Part shown: positions 1 through 9,889 of the stretch, piece after piece
Position numbering within the stretch: position 1 is the stretch's first letter
How the letters are laid out: every line of letters begins with the position of its first letter
Source of the DNA: Eutreptiella sp. 'Long Island Sound 2002'
Lineage: Eukaryota; Euglenozoa; Euglenophyceae; Eutreptiales; Eutreptiaceae
NCBI GenBank assembly: GCA_964036045.1
Contig: OZ038382.1
Span: forward strand, 145,712,961-145,776,960
Reading direction: 5' to 3'
DNA: 64,000 bases
Notes under the pieces: model-generated
Databases searched by the model: none
What the model saw: the letters and a program-made list of their open reading frames with translations, nothing else
What the model was told of the DNA's origin: nothing
Position numbers and translations under genes: made by a program

Positions 1-653
1 TCACTGGCGCTCTTGAGCAGCTGCACCATGTAATCGTCCGCGGTCTCCCCGGCCATCGTGTACGTCACGCGGACGTTGGCCGCGAGCACGCGGCGCTGCC
101 CCGCGTACTTCTTGCGGGCCACCAGTCCATCGTACACAAAATGCATGTCCAAGTGCGGGTCCAGGGCCTGCAGTTGCTCATACACGCGCTGCCCCGTCAG
201 CTGACGGGGCCGGGCACTTCCAGGCGTTTGTGATGTGGTTCCCGGCACTGCGAGGCGCAGCAATGGCCACAGGTGGAGGTTGCACGCGTCAATCAGCACC
301 TGCGCGGTGGTCTCCCCCGGCGGGGCCCCACCGTCCTCTTGGTGCAGCGCGGCTGTGTGGTCCATGTGCGACTGCAGTCGTGTGTGGGACTGCAGCGCCT
401 GCCCAGTGACCGCCACAAGGGGGTACCTCGGGCAAGTGCCAAATACACCGGGAGACCATGCGGTGCCCCAAATCCCCGGTGATGCAGGAGCTACGCAGTC
501 CGAAGTGCGGTCAACAGTCGGACAAGCAAGAGCTGTGGGAGGAGAGGGCCACGGTCTGACATCCCCACGGTCCCAGGAGCCCCATGCGGACGGAGGTTGC
601 CCGCCGCGCAGTGGCCACACGACTGCCCCGCCCCGAAACACAAGCCGCCGCAT
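1..653 (-). CDS. NYN/YacP-like PIN-fold RNase domain protein, partial
   Basis: A minus-strand frame is open from a stop at 759-761 through the left edge, so the C-terminus lies outside the window. Read from the ATG at 651-653, a P/S/G-rich leader of about 115 residues is followed by the start of a NYN domain: QVLIDACNLHLW at about 302-267, where the Asp-x-x-Asn is the first acidic motif. A variable insertion follows, then YDGLVARKKYAGQRRVL and the second signature VTYTMAGETADDYMVQ at about 65-18 (ETADDYM, acidic metal-binding residues). This order matches YacP-type NYN domains, which belong to the PIN-like family of metal-dependent RNases that act in rRNA or tRNA metabolism. The leader might be an organelle transit peptide. 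A second in-frame ATG at 363-365 is also a plausible start. Family membership is inferred from motifs, and the start is uncertain. Confidence 0.66.
   Translation of the reverse strand, partial: MRRLVFRGGAVVWPLRGGQPPSAWGSWDRGDVRPWPSPPTALACPTVDRTSDCVAPASPGIWGTAWSPGVFGTCPRYPLVAVTGQALQSHTRLQSHMDHTAALHQEDGGAPPGETTAQVLIDACNLHLWPLLRLAVPGTTSQTPGSARPRQLTGQRVYEQLQALDPHLDMHFVYDGLVARKKYAGQRRVLAANVRVTYTMAGETADDYMVQLLKSAS
191..210. repeat. perfect 20-bp palindrome inside NYN gene
   Basis: The sequence GCCCCGTCAGCTGACGGGGC is its own reverse complement. It falls in the variable insertion between the two NYN motifs, where on the minus strand it also offers a CAG that could serve as a splice acceptor. The reading frame stays open across it, so no splice is required. 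Confidence 0.8.
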
Positions 654-1040
654 CACGTATGCTGCTGCCACAAGAAGCGTTGCAAGCCAAAGGGCTAACG
701 GGGCCGTACCGTTTGCGGGTACCGCATCCTGAAATTGCACGACGGCGCCGCTCACGCCATCAACACGCAGATGGCGGGATCCATATGCCTTGATCCTCCC
801 CACATGATGTACAGCAGGGATGACTATGGCAGGCCTGTGAGGGTGACTCTGCAACCCCAACGATTGTGGGACCCGGCTGCGAAAGCCGGTCGCATCTCTG
901 GAGAGATCATGAGCATTGCGGAAGTTGACGTGAGCCATGTAGCCGTGCAAGGGCGTCAGGCTTGCGTTAGCCAAGAACAGATTGCAATGCTCTGTTGAAA
1001 CAGCATGCGGCAGGCTTTGCAACGGTTCACGTTGTTGAAA
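654..1040. other. intergenic, no feature recognised
   Basis: Only short overlapping frames on both strands with no recognisable domain. I see nothing else here. Confidence 0.5.
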
Positions 1041-1516
1041 ACATGGGGGGCGCCCAGGTGCAGTCCGTGACCCTGACCCCCTAAACAATTTGGCCCCTTG
1101 AAGGGCAGGGGGGGGGGGGGGGGCTGAGGCCAAAAACACCAACCGCTGCCTCGTGCCAGGGCCGAGCTTCCAGGGCGGGACCTTCAACGAGCAACAAACA
1201 ACATTTGTCCCCATTTGTCCCCATGGCGGGGAAAGATCGATGTGGCCACAAAATCAGAAGTGGCTGCACAAATCCTGCCCTCTTTGGGGCCCAGCGAAAA
1301 TGCTGAGAAAAAACTGGGCATCTTGAGTGTAAACATATGGGTGACCGGTTCTCCCAGCCCCTTTAAATGGGGCAGCAAAATTTTCCAGCGCCTGCGGCGC
1401 CAGCCAATTTCTCCATTTTGGCTTGTATGATGGTCGGGACCTCCCAAACATTTTGGCCCCTGGGAGGGGTGGGGGGGGGGGGGTCAGGGCCTGCACCTGG
1501 GCTCCCCCCGTGGTTG
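1041..1516. mobile_element. small inverted-repeat (MITE-like) element with poly-G core
   Basis: About 36 bp at 1043-1081 (CATGGGGGGCGCCCAGGTGCAG, then a TGACCCCC tail) recurs inverted at 1478-1516 with a few mismatches. Inside, two copies of an AACAATTTGGCCCC or AACATTTTGGCCCC motif precede G-runs of about 16 and 14 at 1109 and 1470. No coding potential. Target duplications are not clear. Confidence 0.55.
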
Positions 1517-2655
1517 AAAACCAACACCTCACCGCAACCATGGGGACTGGTATTATGGAGCTTTACACACAGTGACTGACACAGATGTCTGTCCGTTTTG
1601 CATTTTGTGGGTCGGCCTACACTTTGACGCACATCATGGTACCTGCCACCCCATTGATTACTCCCTGGCCGTGCGTGACAGTGTCCAGGCGCCCGTGAGG
1701 AAACTGTCGCCAAGTGTTTACCCGGACCAACCTCAAAGCACAATGTCAAGGACCATTGGGCCTGGATTGCAAAAATGAACGAATCGTCCAGGGCCACTTG
1801 GATTGCATTGGAAGTTTAATGCACAACAGTGTCCAGCACAGTGGTGGTAGGATACTGTTGGGGGATGGGTTGAGAGGGGGAAAAAAGCAGAAATGGTTCT
1901 GTACTGTTGCGGGCAACGAGCCACCACTAACGCAAAAGAGATGGTCATTACTGAAGTAACCTCCACATCGACACAACGCAATATTTACCAACTGGTTTGC
2001 CTTCAGATGGGTCGGTGTACACCACATCCTCCCTAGGAATTAATTCAGTCTAAGCACAACTTGCAAGATCCAACAGCACGCGTGAATTTGGGTAAAAGCA
2101 GGGGGCGAATGGTGACACAATCCCTGTCAGCCGTATTATGGTGTCACTGCCCAAGCACCCCTGCACTGAGGGGATACAAGGGCCTCAATCATCGGTCCTA
2201 GTCCAGTCCCGCAATCAGACATCTCCAGCCACTAGTCAATCCTCTTATCACTGCACCTTCGGGGTGACGTCCCTCCAAAGGCACCACAAAACAAAAAACC
2301 AAAGGCCAAAGCAACAGATTCAAATGGACGTAGCTTTCTCCACAGTGAACACCAACAATACTCGTAAGCAACGGGTAGCTTGCTTGTGTTACACCCAAAC
2401 TGAGAGCACGTGCTTGTTGTTGCTGCTGGCGACGCATGTCTAGTGCGCTTTTTTCATCACGTGGCGATTCAAATGCTATCGAAGGCTGACATGATGCTGA
2501 TACATGATGATGGTGATAATGATGCTGATAATGATGATGATGCACTTCGAACAAGATGAGGGAAGGCTGAACCGCTGGGCCGGCCTTTGGGGGAGTGTTT
2601 GCCCTGCGCGCTACTTTTATGATGACTTTCCCAAATTGAGTCCCCAGGTTTACCA
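1517..2655. other. intergenic; GAT/ATG microsatellite at 2490-2545
   Basis: No gene recognised. An imperfect (GAT)n/(ATG)n microsatellite lies at about 2490-2545, and it generates His-rich or Met-rich frames that are not genes. Confidence 0.55.
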
Positions 2656-3020
2656 TTACCATATGAAGCCCCCGAGTAGACCAATAGCTGCCCCTTGCCC
2701 ACCAAATGAAGCAACAAACCATCCGTGCAGAACATTCAACAGACTGCCACACACTGCTATATCCTCCGGACGGATGGGATCGTAGTCTAAAACCAGTAGC
2801 TGTGTGGCCATTTTGTCGATGTACTCCTTGTCACCGTTGGATGCTATCATCGTCCCGATGGCCACGCCGTACATTTTGGCTCTGTGTGACTGCTGCGGAC
2901 CCATGACCAGAATGGGCAGGGGTCCTTTCGTCACCGCAGCTCCCGCGGCTTGGTACTCGGAGCCCACGATTTCCACCGTTTGGAGGCTGCCATCAGAATA
3001 CACGGACGTGCCTTCAGGCT
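2656..3020 (-). pseudogene. RNase H domain fragment of a retroelement
   Basis: The minus-strand frame begins TSVYSDGS at about 3010-2986, the classical first catalytic block of RNase HI. AAGAAVTKG follows, then GPQQSHRAKMYGVAIGT at about 2907-2857 and a downstream GDKEYIDK and DYDP. In non-LTR and other retroelement RNase H domains the second block is normally RAE, supplying a catalytic Glu. Here it reads RAK, which would remove that residue. The frame is interrupted outside these blocks and no RT accompanies it, so it is a broken retroelement remnant. The domain call rests on motif order, and the Glu-to-Lys reading assumes the alignment is right. Confidence 0.55.
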
Positions 3021-3087
3021 ACTTTTGATTGCACTAACCCCTTCAATGCACCAAAGTGTAGAGGAAGCAAACATGGTACCCATAGGC

Positions 3088-3225
3088 CGCCGGGTTGGCG
3101 CCCTAGGACCCGCGGGATAAAATCGGACCTAGCTACCTAAACCTTGCCTTCTTGGGGGCCGAAATATGGGCGGATTGCCTACATAACCGCTGCCTTCTTA
3201 GGGGTCCCACAGGGGTGGGTATTGG
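3088..3225. repeat. copy of a dispersed 'AACCCCTRCCTTCT-GGGG' minisatellite
   Basis: Two imperfect units of about 60 bp share AAACCTTGCCTTCTTGGGGGCC and ACCGCTGCCTTCTTAGGGGTCC, with GGCTACC/GCCTAC spacers. The same family recurs at 19265-19450 and 48530-48680. Confidence 0.6.
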
Positions 3226-4125
3226 AAATAGCCCAAAAAGTTGCCCTGTGCACGCCCTGCACCGCCCTGCGCGCTAATGCTCCCTCTTTATTCACCACCT
3301 GGTCCGTGTGCATCCTTGAGCACCATGTTGCCCCCCGGTGACGACGAGCCTCGCCTCACGCTCACTGGTGGGTTGGTGTATAGAGGCCGTGAGGGAGGGC
3401 CGCCTGCATCGCCGACTCCCGCTCAAACACAAAATGCCGAGGCTGCAGCCGCTGCAGCCGGGATGCAACAGGAAGAGCAAGGCCCTAAGCCCGGCTCTGC
3501 ACGACTTCACATGGCCGCTGTTCGGTACCAAGGGCAGAGAGCACTCAGAAGCACCCCGTAGCGAGAGCCCGAGGCGGGGGCAGTTTCCGATCTTTGGTGT
3601 GACGCTGCCGAGGAGAAGCAAAACGAAGTGTACAGACACAAGAGCCAGGCAAAAGCGCCAAGCCTATCAGAACACCCCGATGATGCAGCGGTGCCCAGAC
3701 CTTGTGGTGTCAGACACCAAAGTTGTGGGGCGACATGCCCACTCACGAGCAACAGATCGATGAGGAGGTACTGGCGACGCACGCAACTAAAAATGAAGAC
3801 CGAATCGCACATGAGGATAATGCAGACAAAGAGGGGCTCATGCTCTGGCGGATGCCCATAAGCTCGGAATCGTGCTATAACTGCAGCTTTGGAGCTCATC
3901 CTCCAATTTTAACTTGAACTCCTGAACCTTCGTGAATAACGACACCGTTGTGCTTGTTTTTTCACATGCAGTGATGTACAATGCCACTTGATGCGTCCTT
4001 CTTTGGCTGCGCTCAAGATTCAAAGGCCGGCCGATCGGTCTCGCTTGATTAGGCATCCGGGCTGGCACCCTTAAACCCGGCGCCGCATGCCGCATCCGCC
4101 AAAACCATGCCATCATACAATCAAG
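3226..4125. other. intergenic, no gene recognised
   Basis: Downstream side of the oxygenase gene. Overlapping frames of 70-141 codons on both strands carry no recognisable motif and I do not call them genes. Confidence 0.45.
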
Positions 4126-5067
4126 CTACGACAGGCTGAGAGTGGCTCGCCAGGCCCGCTCCGTTTCTGTGTCCGTGTAGCTACCCCCAAGAACGTGGTC
4201 TGCGCGCCCGCTCCTGCCCAGCGGCGAAACATAGTTGTCGACATAGAGCTCCTTGGGGATGACCCGGAAGTCCAGACTCACCCGAGTGGTCGCCGTGTCG
4301 TTGGGCTTGGTCATATGGAGGACCTGGCTGCCCCAGAAGTGCACAGCACGCCCCCACTCGAGCTCAAACGGGTGCATGTCCTCTTTGCCTCGTTCGCTTT
4401 CCACCCACAGCGAGTTGTTGCCGTACACTGGGGTCAAAGGAAGCCAAATGTTCACCTCCCACGGCTGGCGGTTGTACAGTTCGTCGCGGTGCGGATGGCC
4501 CAGCGCCTTGCTGCCGGGGGTGTGGCATCGCAGCACTGGCTGGCGCTGGTACACGAGCCCGTTGCTGCAGCCCAGTTCCTTGGCGACGACCTCGTCCACG
4601 AAGAGGCCGTACAACCGGCGGAACGCCTCCGCTTGCTCGTTCGGCCTCAAACCCTGATTCCGCCAGCGCTTGTTGACGAGTGCGGGGCGCCCTCTGCAGC
4701 GTGACGCGGCAAACTCCGCAACTTCATGCAGGATGGAGAGTTCCTCCACGTCACCTGACGTCAACAACATGCTGGCGACCACGGCACGGAGGTTGTACTT
4801 CTGTGTGTCAAATGAAAAAGTCACCTCCCGCCGCAGTTGGGCAGGCATGCTTGCCACCTGCTTGGCATAAAGCTTCATCCTGGAAGCTGTGGAGGGGGTC
4901 AAGGTGGCGACGCTGGCAGTGGAGGTGTTGCAGGATGCAGCATCATCGACCGGCGAATCATGCAGGTCGGGTACGATCGGATGGTCGACCATGACAGTGA
5001 CAATGACAGTCACATCAGCTGCAGCAGGATCCAAAATAATTGTGGCAAACACCAAAAGGGAGAACAC
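4126..5067 (-). CDS. Fe(II)/2-oxoglutarate-dependent oxygenase, StrG/phytanoyl-CoA hydroxylase type
   Basis: A 313-residue uninterrupted frame. Residues 1-27 are hydrophobic and could be a signal or anchor segment. The double-stranded beta-helix core carries the HxD iron site at His193/Asp195 (GHPHRDELY), a WEVNIWLPLT strand at about 203-212, the distal iron ligand His251 (QVLHMTKP), and Arg262 (TTRVSLDFRV) placed to bind the 2-oxoglutarate carboxylate. The spacing and the GNNSLWVES stretch resemble proteins annotated as streptomycin-biosynthesis StrG-like. Such enzymes hydroxylate small molecules or peptides using O2 and 2-oxoglutarate, but the substrate cannot be inferred. All three metal ligands are present, so the enzyme should be functional. 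It has no introns and no partner genes nearby. Confidence 0.8.
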   Translation of the reverse strand: MFSLLVFATIILDPAAADVTVIVTVMVDHPIVPDLHDSPVDDAASCNTSTASVATLTPSTASRMKLYAKQVASMPAQLRREVTFSFDTQKYNLRAVVASMLLTSGDVEELSILHEVAEFAASRCRGRPALVNKRWRNQGLRPNEQAEAFRRLYGLFVDEVVAKELGCSNGLVYQRQPVLRCHTPGSKALGHPHRDELYNRQPWEVNIWLPLTPVYGNNSLWVESERGKEDMHPFELEWGRAVHFWGSQVLHMTKPNDTATTRVSLDFRVIPKELYVDNYVSPLGRSGRADHVLGGSYTDTETERAWRATLSLS

Positions 5068-5621
5068 GCAAAGGGAGTAACCCTGGCAATGTAGATCGTC
5101 ACCAGAGCACCAAACTCACTGCCGGTGCTCTGGCATGTCACGAGCAATCTCCCGACCTCGTCGGCAGCGGAAGCAGTGAAATTGGCATTTTACCTTACCC
5201 CACTGGGGCGTGTCGGGTCAGGATGGAACCCCAATCAAGACGCAGTGGTCGCCGTAGAACAAGAGGAAGGGGGCAGTGGCCACGGTCGTCCCTACAGTGC
5301 CATTTCATCGGGAGAAATAGATAGGTGGGGCTCCTATGTTTCTTGGTGGTGTGTATTTCTCAATCGGCCACTGTAGGCTGGCTGAGTCAGCTGGTCATGT
5401 GTTGTCTATCAGCGCCCCAGCGCCCAAGGTTCTGTCCCTCATGGTTCTCCGTACCCTCACAACTCAGGTATGGTGTGTTGAATGGGAAGATTACTTTCAA
5501 TCACATCTACATTTTTTGGGCACAACTGTTTCAGATCGTGCCATTGTGTGTGGTGGTGTGACCCTGGGACAAACCGGATGTCCATAACGACATCAACGAC
5601 TTTGTTCATGGGTCAGTGCAG
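5068..5621. other. upstream region of oxygenase gene, no gene recognised
   Basis: Contains the presumed promoter side of the minus-strand oxygenase. I see no convincing TATA box or other element and no supported reading frame. Confidence 0.4.
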
Positions 5622-5623
5622 TA

Positions 5624-6089
5624 AACCCCCCTCCCAAAAATAGGAACCCGTTCTTATTTTTGACCCAGTTGGTGGCAGTAGCAGGGGGGGTTCTTATTTT
5701 TGGGGGCGGTTCCTATTGCGTTTGACACCTCCTCCTGCCTTCAGAAAAAATGGGCATTTTTGATGGCTTGCACCCACAGTGTGCGGACTCCATTGACGTG
5801 GAAAAATCAGACACATCTGAGGACTCGGATATGGAGCTGCAAGGGCTCAGGCAGTGCCTGAACCTGATCCTGTCTGCAACCTACCAGCAGCAAAGCGCCA
5901 AGCTACCATCACTTCCTATTTCCGCAAGTAACTGATGCACAGAAAAAATCTTCAGGGTTCCCCGCTTTTGTCTTGCTTGTGTCCAAGGTGGTTCTTATTT
6001 ATGGCCCGCTCGGTGGAAAGCCCCAGGTGGTTCTTATTTTTGGGGCGGTTCTTAGTTTGGGGCATGTTCTTATTTTTGGGAGGGGGGTT
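5624..6089. mobile_element. TA-flanked DNA transposon derivative, 466 bp
   Basis: Terminal inverted repeats of 24 bp (AACCCCCCTCCCAAAAATAG at the left, continuing GAAC) match the inverse at 6066-6089 at 23 of 24 positions. TA dinucleotides flank both ends (5622-5623 and 6090-6091), the target signature of the Tc1/mariner/pogo group. The motif GGTTCTTATTTTTGG, part of the TIR, is repeated about six times near both ends, arranged like subterminal transposase-binding sites. The interior keeps a short transposase-tail-like exon, so this looks like an internally deleted copy rather than a pure MITE. Confidence 0.72.
5745..5935 (+). pseudogene. terminal exon of a transposase-like gene inside the TA element
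   Basis: A pyrimidine-rich CCTCCTCCTGCCTTCAG at 5728-5744 is a textbook 3' splice site. The frame that follows runs about 60 codons to a TGA at 5933-5935, with an acidic SDTSEDSDMELQGLRQ stretch. Acidic tails of this kind are common at the C-terminus of pogo/Tigger-type transposases. The upstream exons, including any DDE catalytic residues, are absent. The assignment comes from its position between the inverted repeats rather than from a conserved domain. Confidence 0.35.
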
Positions 6090-6732
6090 TATGTGCATAC
6101 AATTTGCATCAGTGGAAAGCGGATCTTTGACGGTGCCGCGTTGTGGGACCATGCAACTGCAGAGTCTGGATCATGGATGTGTCTTTCAGTGCAAACAGGC
6201 TTTGTTACCGCCAGACTGTGACAAGAAAGTCGCAGCTTCGAATTTTGTGCGAAAAGGATGCGAGGTGACGAAGAGTGAGGAAGACCAGGTGTGGCTACTG
6301 CGCAGCCTATTCTGAGTGGCCTGAGCGCAGCCTATTCTGAGTGGAGTTTGATTGGCTAAATGTCCACCAGTGCAAGGTGCTGACCGGAGGATCAAAGGAG
6401 GATCCTGCGGTCAGAAGCCAAAAGCTTCTTTGGACTGAAAGTGGGAGACATCCGACCGAATGCAATGGATTCAGCCAGCAGTGGTCTTACGGCCATCAGC
6501 AATTTGATAAATTGCACAAGCTCTTGCTTGAAGAAAGAGAGGTCCAATGACCAGGATTCTGTGGCTTGCCCGAAATCCAGGCTGCAGCCTCTTGCAAAGA
6601 AGCACGAGGCCCGCACCACCTGTGTCAATCATCAGACTGCCCCACTCATTCAATCTACCACTGTGCGTCCGAGGAGGCGCGTAATTTTGGTCTCATTTCA
6701 TGTACTTCAAACAGAACCTGTGGAGACTCCAT
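6090..6732. other. intergenic, no gene recognised
   Basis: Contains a short tandem duplication, GCGCAGCCTATTCTGAGTGG, at about 6299-6343. No supported gene. Confidence 0.45.
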
Positions 6733-7622
6733 CCACACTGCACACCGTGTTTGGTGGCATATTGCACAAATACTAGAAAAAGCCTTGCACGCATTGTTTT
6801 CTTCATGTGGACACTTTCAAAACGCTGTCTTTTGGGGTGTGTTGAATAATTTACTTTTAAATCTTTTGTGCAGAAGATACCAACCTTGTTGGCAGTAAAA
6901 GTATCACGTTTGCTTGTGCTTTTCATCTTGTACAGCCTCACAAAATAGGTCCTGTCCTTGGAGAGTGGCATGGTGCAGCACCAAGGGATGGAAGCCAGAA
7001 ACAGTGCACACTTTCCCAGCACAAGCTCAAAAATTAATGCCATCCCCTCCCTGCACTGCACACAATGCATGGAAACCTGTCTGACCAATACCAGCAAGGA
7101 CAACTCAAAGACACTGCAGGCTTCCCCCGGTCTTCAGCGCTGTTGGCCCATTTATGAACCATGCACAATGCCACTGCACACCATACATGGTGACATGTCT
7201 CATCAATACCTACAAAGACCTTGCACTTTGTTGTGCCAGGTCTCAAAGACACTTCAGCTTTCATAGGTCTTCGGAGTTTGCTATTTATATTTGCGTTTGA
7301 ACCACGCAACTTGGGTGCCTATCTTCAGCGCCAATTGAAATATGCAGCAGGGAACATATGGCCGCAGTGGAGCACCTTGCGGCAGTTTTGCCCTTCCTCG
7401 TACTCCACCAGGCACATTATATCCTCAGCCCTAGCAAACCAGGGATCGTGGTCCTATGTAGTGGTGAGAGCTACCAGCACCGCCGGCGGCAGATCTACCA
7501 CGACCGTCCAATCCAAACGTAAACTGTTGATGCTCCACCCACACTGCACACCATACATGGTGACATGTTGCACCAATACCTGCAAAACCTTGAACACTGT
7601 TGTGCCAGGCCTCAAACACACT
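6733..7622 (+). repeat. four dispersed copies of an ~85-bp repeat
   Basis: CACTGCACACCATACATGGT and the following GACATG..CACCAATACCTGCAAA segment occur at about 6737, 7053, 7170 and 7536, all on the same strand. The 7170 and 7536 copies also share CACTTTGTTGTGCCAGGTCTCAAA-type 3' parts. Spacing is irregular (about 316, 117 and 366 bp), so this is not a simple tandem array. Confidence 0.65.
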
Positions 7623-8060
7623 GCAACCCAATATTTCCCTTCCTAGTGGGGTTGTCCATTTCCTATGTGTGTTCACATCTTCCCCTGGGACTGTAGACCC
7701 ATGACTGAACATGGGCACTGAACATAATCTGATCAACCAACCTACTCTGTATCAGCAGCACCTCTAGCATTGTTGAGTATTACCACAATGGATTGGAGTC
7801 CCTCACACCTCCAAGCTGCCCCTCTTGGAACCCCGGCTCCCTTGAACTGCTTGACCCCCATCCCAGCTGCTCAGCCAAAAAGTTATTGGCCAAACATGCG
7901 GGTCCAAGGTTGAACCCACACAGATATGCCTATACCTTGCTTAAAAAAGGAATTTGGCCTGATATTGATGCATACTGCAAGATGTTCACTGAAACTGGTA
8001 TTTTGATTTGACTTATGGTGAAGTATCAACACATCTTATTTGGTTAGGTCACACCGTGAA
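7623..8060. other. intergenic, no gene recognised
   Basis: A 72-codon plus frame at 7793-8011 has no recognisable motif. Nothing else seen. Confidence 0.4.
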
Positions 8061-8064
8061 AAAT

Positions 8065-8215
8065 GTAAGTCGTATACAAAAAAAATCGTTTAGTCAAGTC
8101 GTGTAAATTGCAAAAAAAAATAGATTTTTTTTTGCGGTAAATGCATGTAATTTTTTTTTGCGGTAATTCGTGTAAATGATAAAAAAAAATTGAAAAATTG
8201 AAAGAAATACAACTT
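8065..8215. repeat. AT-rich repeat cluster with poly-A and poly-T blocks
   Basis: Two copies of TCGTGTAAAT followed by poly-A (8096 and 8167) enclose two copies of poly-T followed by GCGGTAA and TGTAA (8128 and 8151). The A and T blocks can pair, giving a foldback of about 150 bp. Confidence 0.55.
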
Positions 8216-9150
8216 TTGCAATACATGTGCAATATGTACAGCTGCCGGTTCCGTACGGCACCCCGTAGTGACCTTAACGATGGGACGCCGAGTCCACATA
8301 GCACATAGTACTCTGTGTGGCCACCAATTGGTTGGGACTCAACCAAAACAACATAGTTTCACATGGTGTCATTGGCACTAGACACACGTGGATTGACGAA
8401 AGGGTGCAAGTTGATTGTCGGTTTGTTGGGGAGAGGGGGATGGGGGGTTGAAATGCCACAACAAAGATAATGAAAGAAGAACGTAGTATTATGCATAAGG
8501 AACTGTGCAGAGACCCACCAAATTAATACATTGAATGTACCCAACAGAACAGGGTGTTATGAGGGTCATACACCATTTTCTTTTTGGGGGTTAAAATCGT
8601 TCGAAATTGACCTTTTTTTGTTGGATGGGGCCCTATACTGGGCTCACTGCAAACAAATATTTCCAAATATTTCCAAATGTATTTGAATGCAAGTTGGAGC
8701 TGATTGTTGGAATTGTTCCAAATGTTTCCGCACTGCAAAATTCTGGGTTTTGGGGTTTCGGTCTGGTCTGCAGCATCTCCCTTTTGATTTGCTGTCATTG
8801 AGTTGTCCTGATTTTGTAGCCCCTTGGCATACGTTTGGTATCACTGATGAGTTCCCTTGGCAAAGCCAAGGCAACCGAGAAAGCAAGGTGAACATATGAC
8901 AGGAACGATCCTAGAACCTCTTGGAATCGAAAGTAACAATCTGAGAGCGTCCAAGAATTAATCACAACCGTTGTATGGTCGCAAACAATCCCAATAGTTT
9001 GCAACCACTACGATGAATTGGTTTAAATGAGTCTTCAACATAAAGGATTGTGCCAACTAATTGGTAAAATGCGGTCCAAACGCTAAGCTTATAACATTGC
9101 AAAAAAAAAAAAGATTTGGTTCGCCTGATGGACGAGTTTGTGCAAGAATC
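8216..9150. other. intergenic, no gene recognised
   Basis: AT-richer than the window average. ATTTCCAAATATTTCCAAATGT short repeats lie at about 8658-8682. No gene supported. Confidence 0.45.
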
Positions 9151-9154
9151 AGCC

Positions 9155-9305
9155 GAAAGCATCTAAAAACCTCCCAGAAACAACAGCAAACATCTAGAAG
9201 CCTCCAAGCATTAACAGCAAGCATCCACAAACCTCCCGGTGAAAGCTGCAAGAATAGATAGTGAGCATCCAAAAGCCTCCAGGTATTGATGTGAGCATCC
9301 ATGGG
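9155..9305. repeat. minisatellite, ~38-bp unit
   Basis: Four to five imperfect units carry the core CAGCAAGCATCCAAAAGCCTCC (variants AGCATCTAAAAACCTCCC, ACATCTAGAAGCCTCC, AGCATCCACAAACCTCC, AGCATCCAAAAGCCTCC). Confidence 0.65.
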
Positions 9306-9524
9306 CCCCTAAATTTGGCAGAAAGGTGTCTTTTGACCATTCCCAATGAGGTGCACCCAGGCAGGTTGAGGCCGACAACCCCCCCCCCCAAAAAAAAGGG
9401 GTGTACTCCTCCACCATACCCCCTCACATCCTATGACTTTTAGGTACTAAAACATGTTCCCTACGCCAATGGGACCCTGTGGACACCGGTGCTGCCATGT
9501 GTGCACGGGCCGTGCGCATTTTGT

Positions 9525-9675
9525 AAAATCCCACGACTGCCCCAAGACACCCCTTGTCTTCACGACACCCCATTGTCTTGGTTTAGCTGTCTTACGACAT
9601 CCCCCCTGTCTTGACCCTTGTCGCGACCCACTGTCCTATGACAGCCCCCTGTCTCGGCACCTGTCCCACGGCCCT
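9525..9675. repeat. degenerate TGTCnTACGACACCCCC minisatellite
   Basis: About six imperfect units of 22-26 bp share the core TGTCTT.CGACA.CCCC. A related CAAGACAGG pattern recurs at about 10890-10965. Confidence 0.55.
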
Positions 9676-9889
9676 ATCGCAAAGCAGCATGTTGCACTTC
9701 ATTTGTCTTTTTAGGCCTTTGTCGTCCGATGTGTCGCTTCTTGTCCTTTGTGTCATGCAACGCATGCCACATCTGCAAGCCCAAATCAACAGCATCAAAC
9801 TCCAGTACGTGGGTGAATGCACTAAAATACGGGCGCGATATTTTGTAACATAGAAATGAATGGCGGATGTCCATCAACTCGGCGAACAA

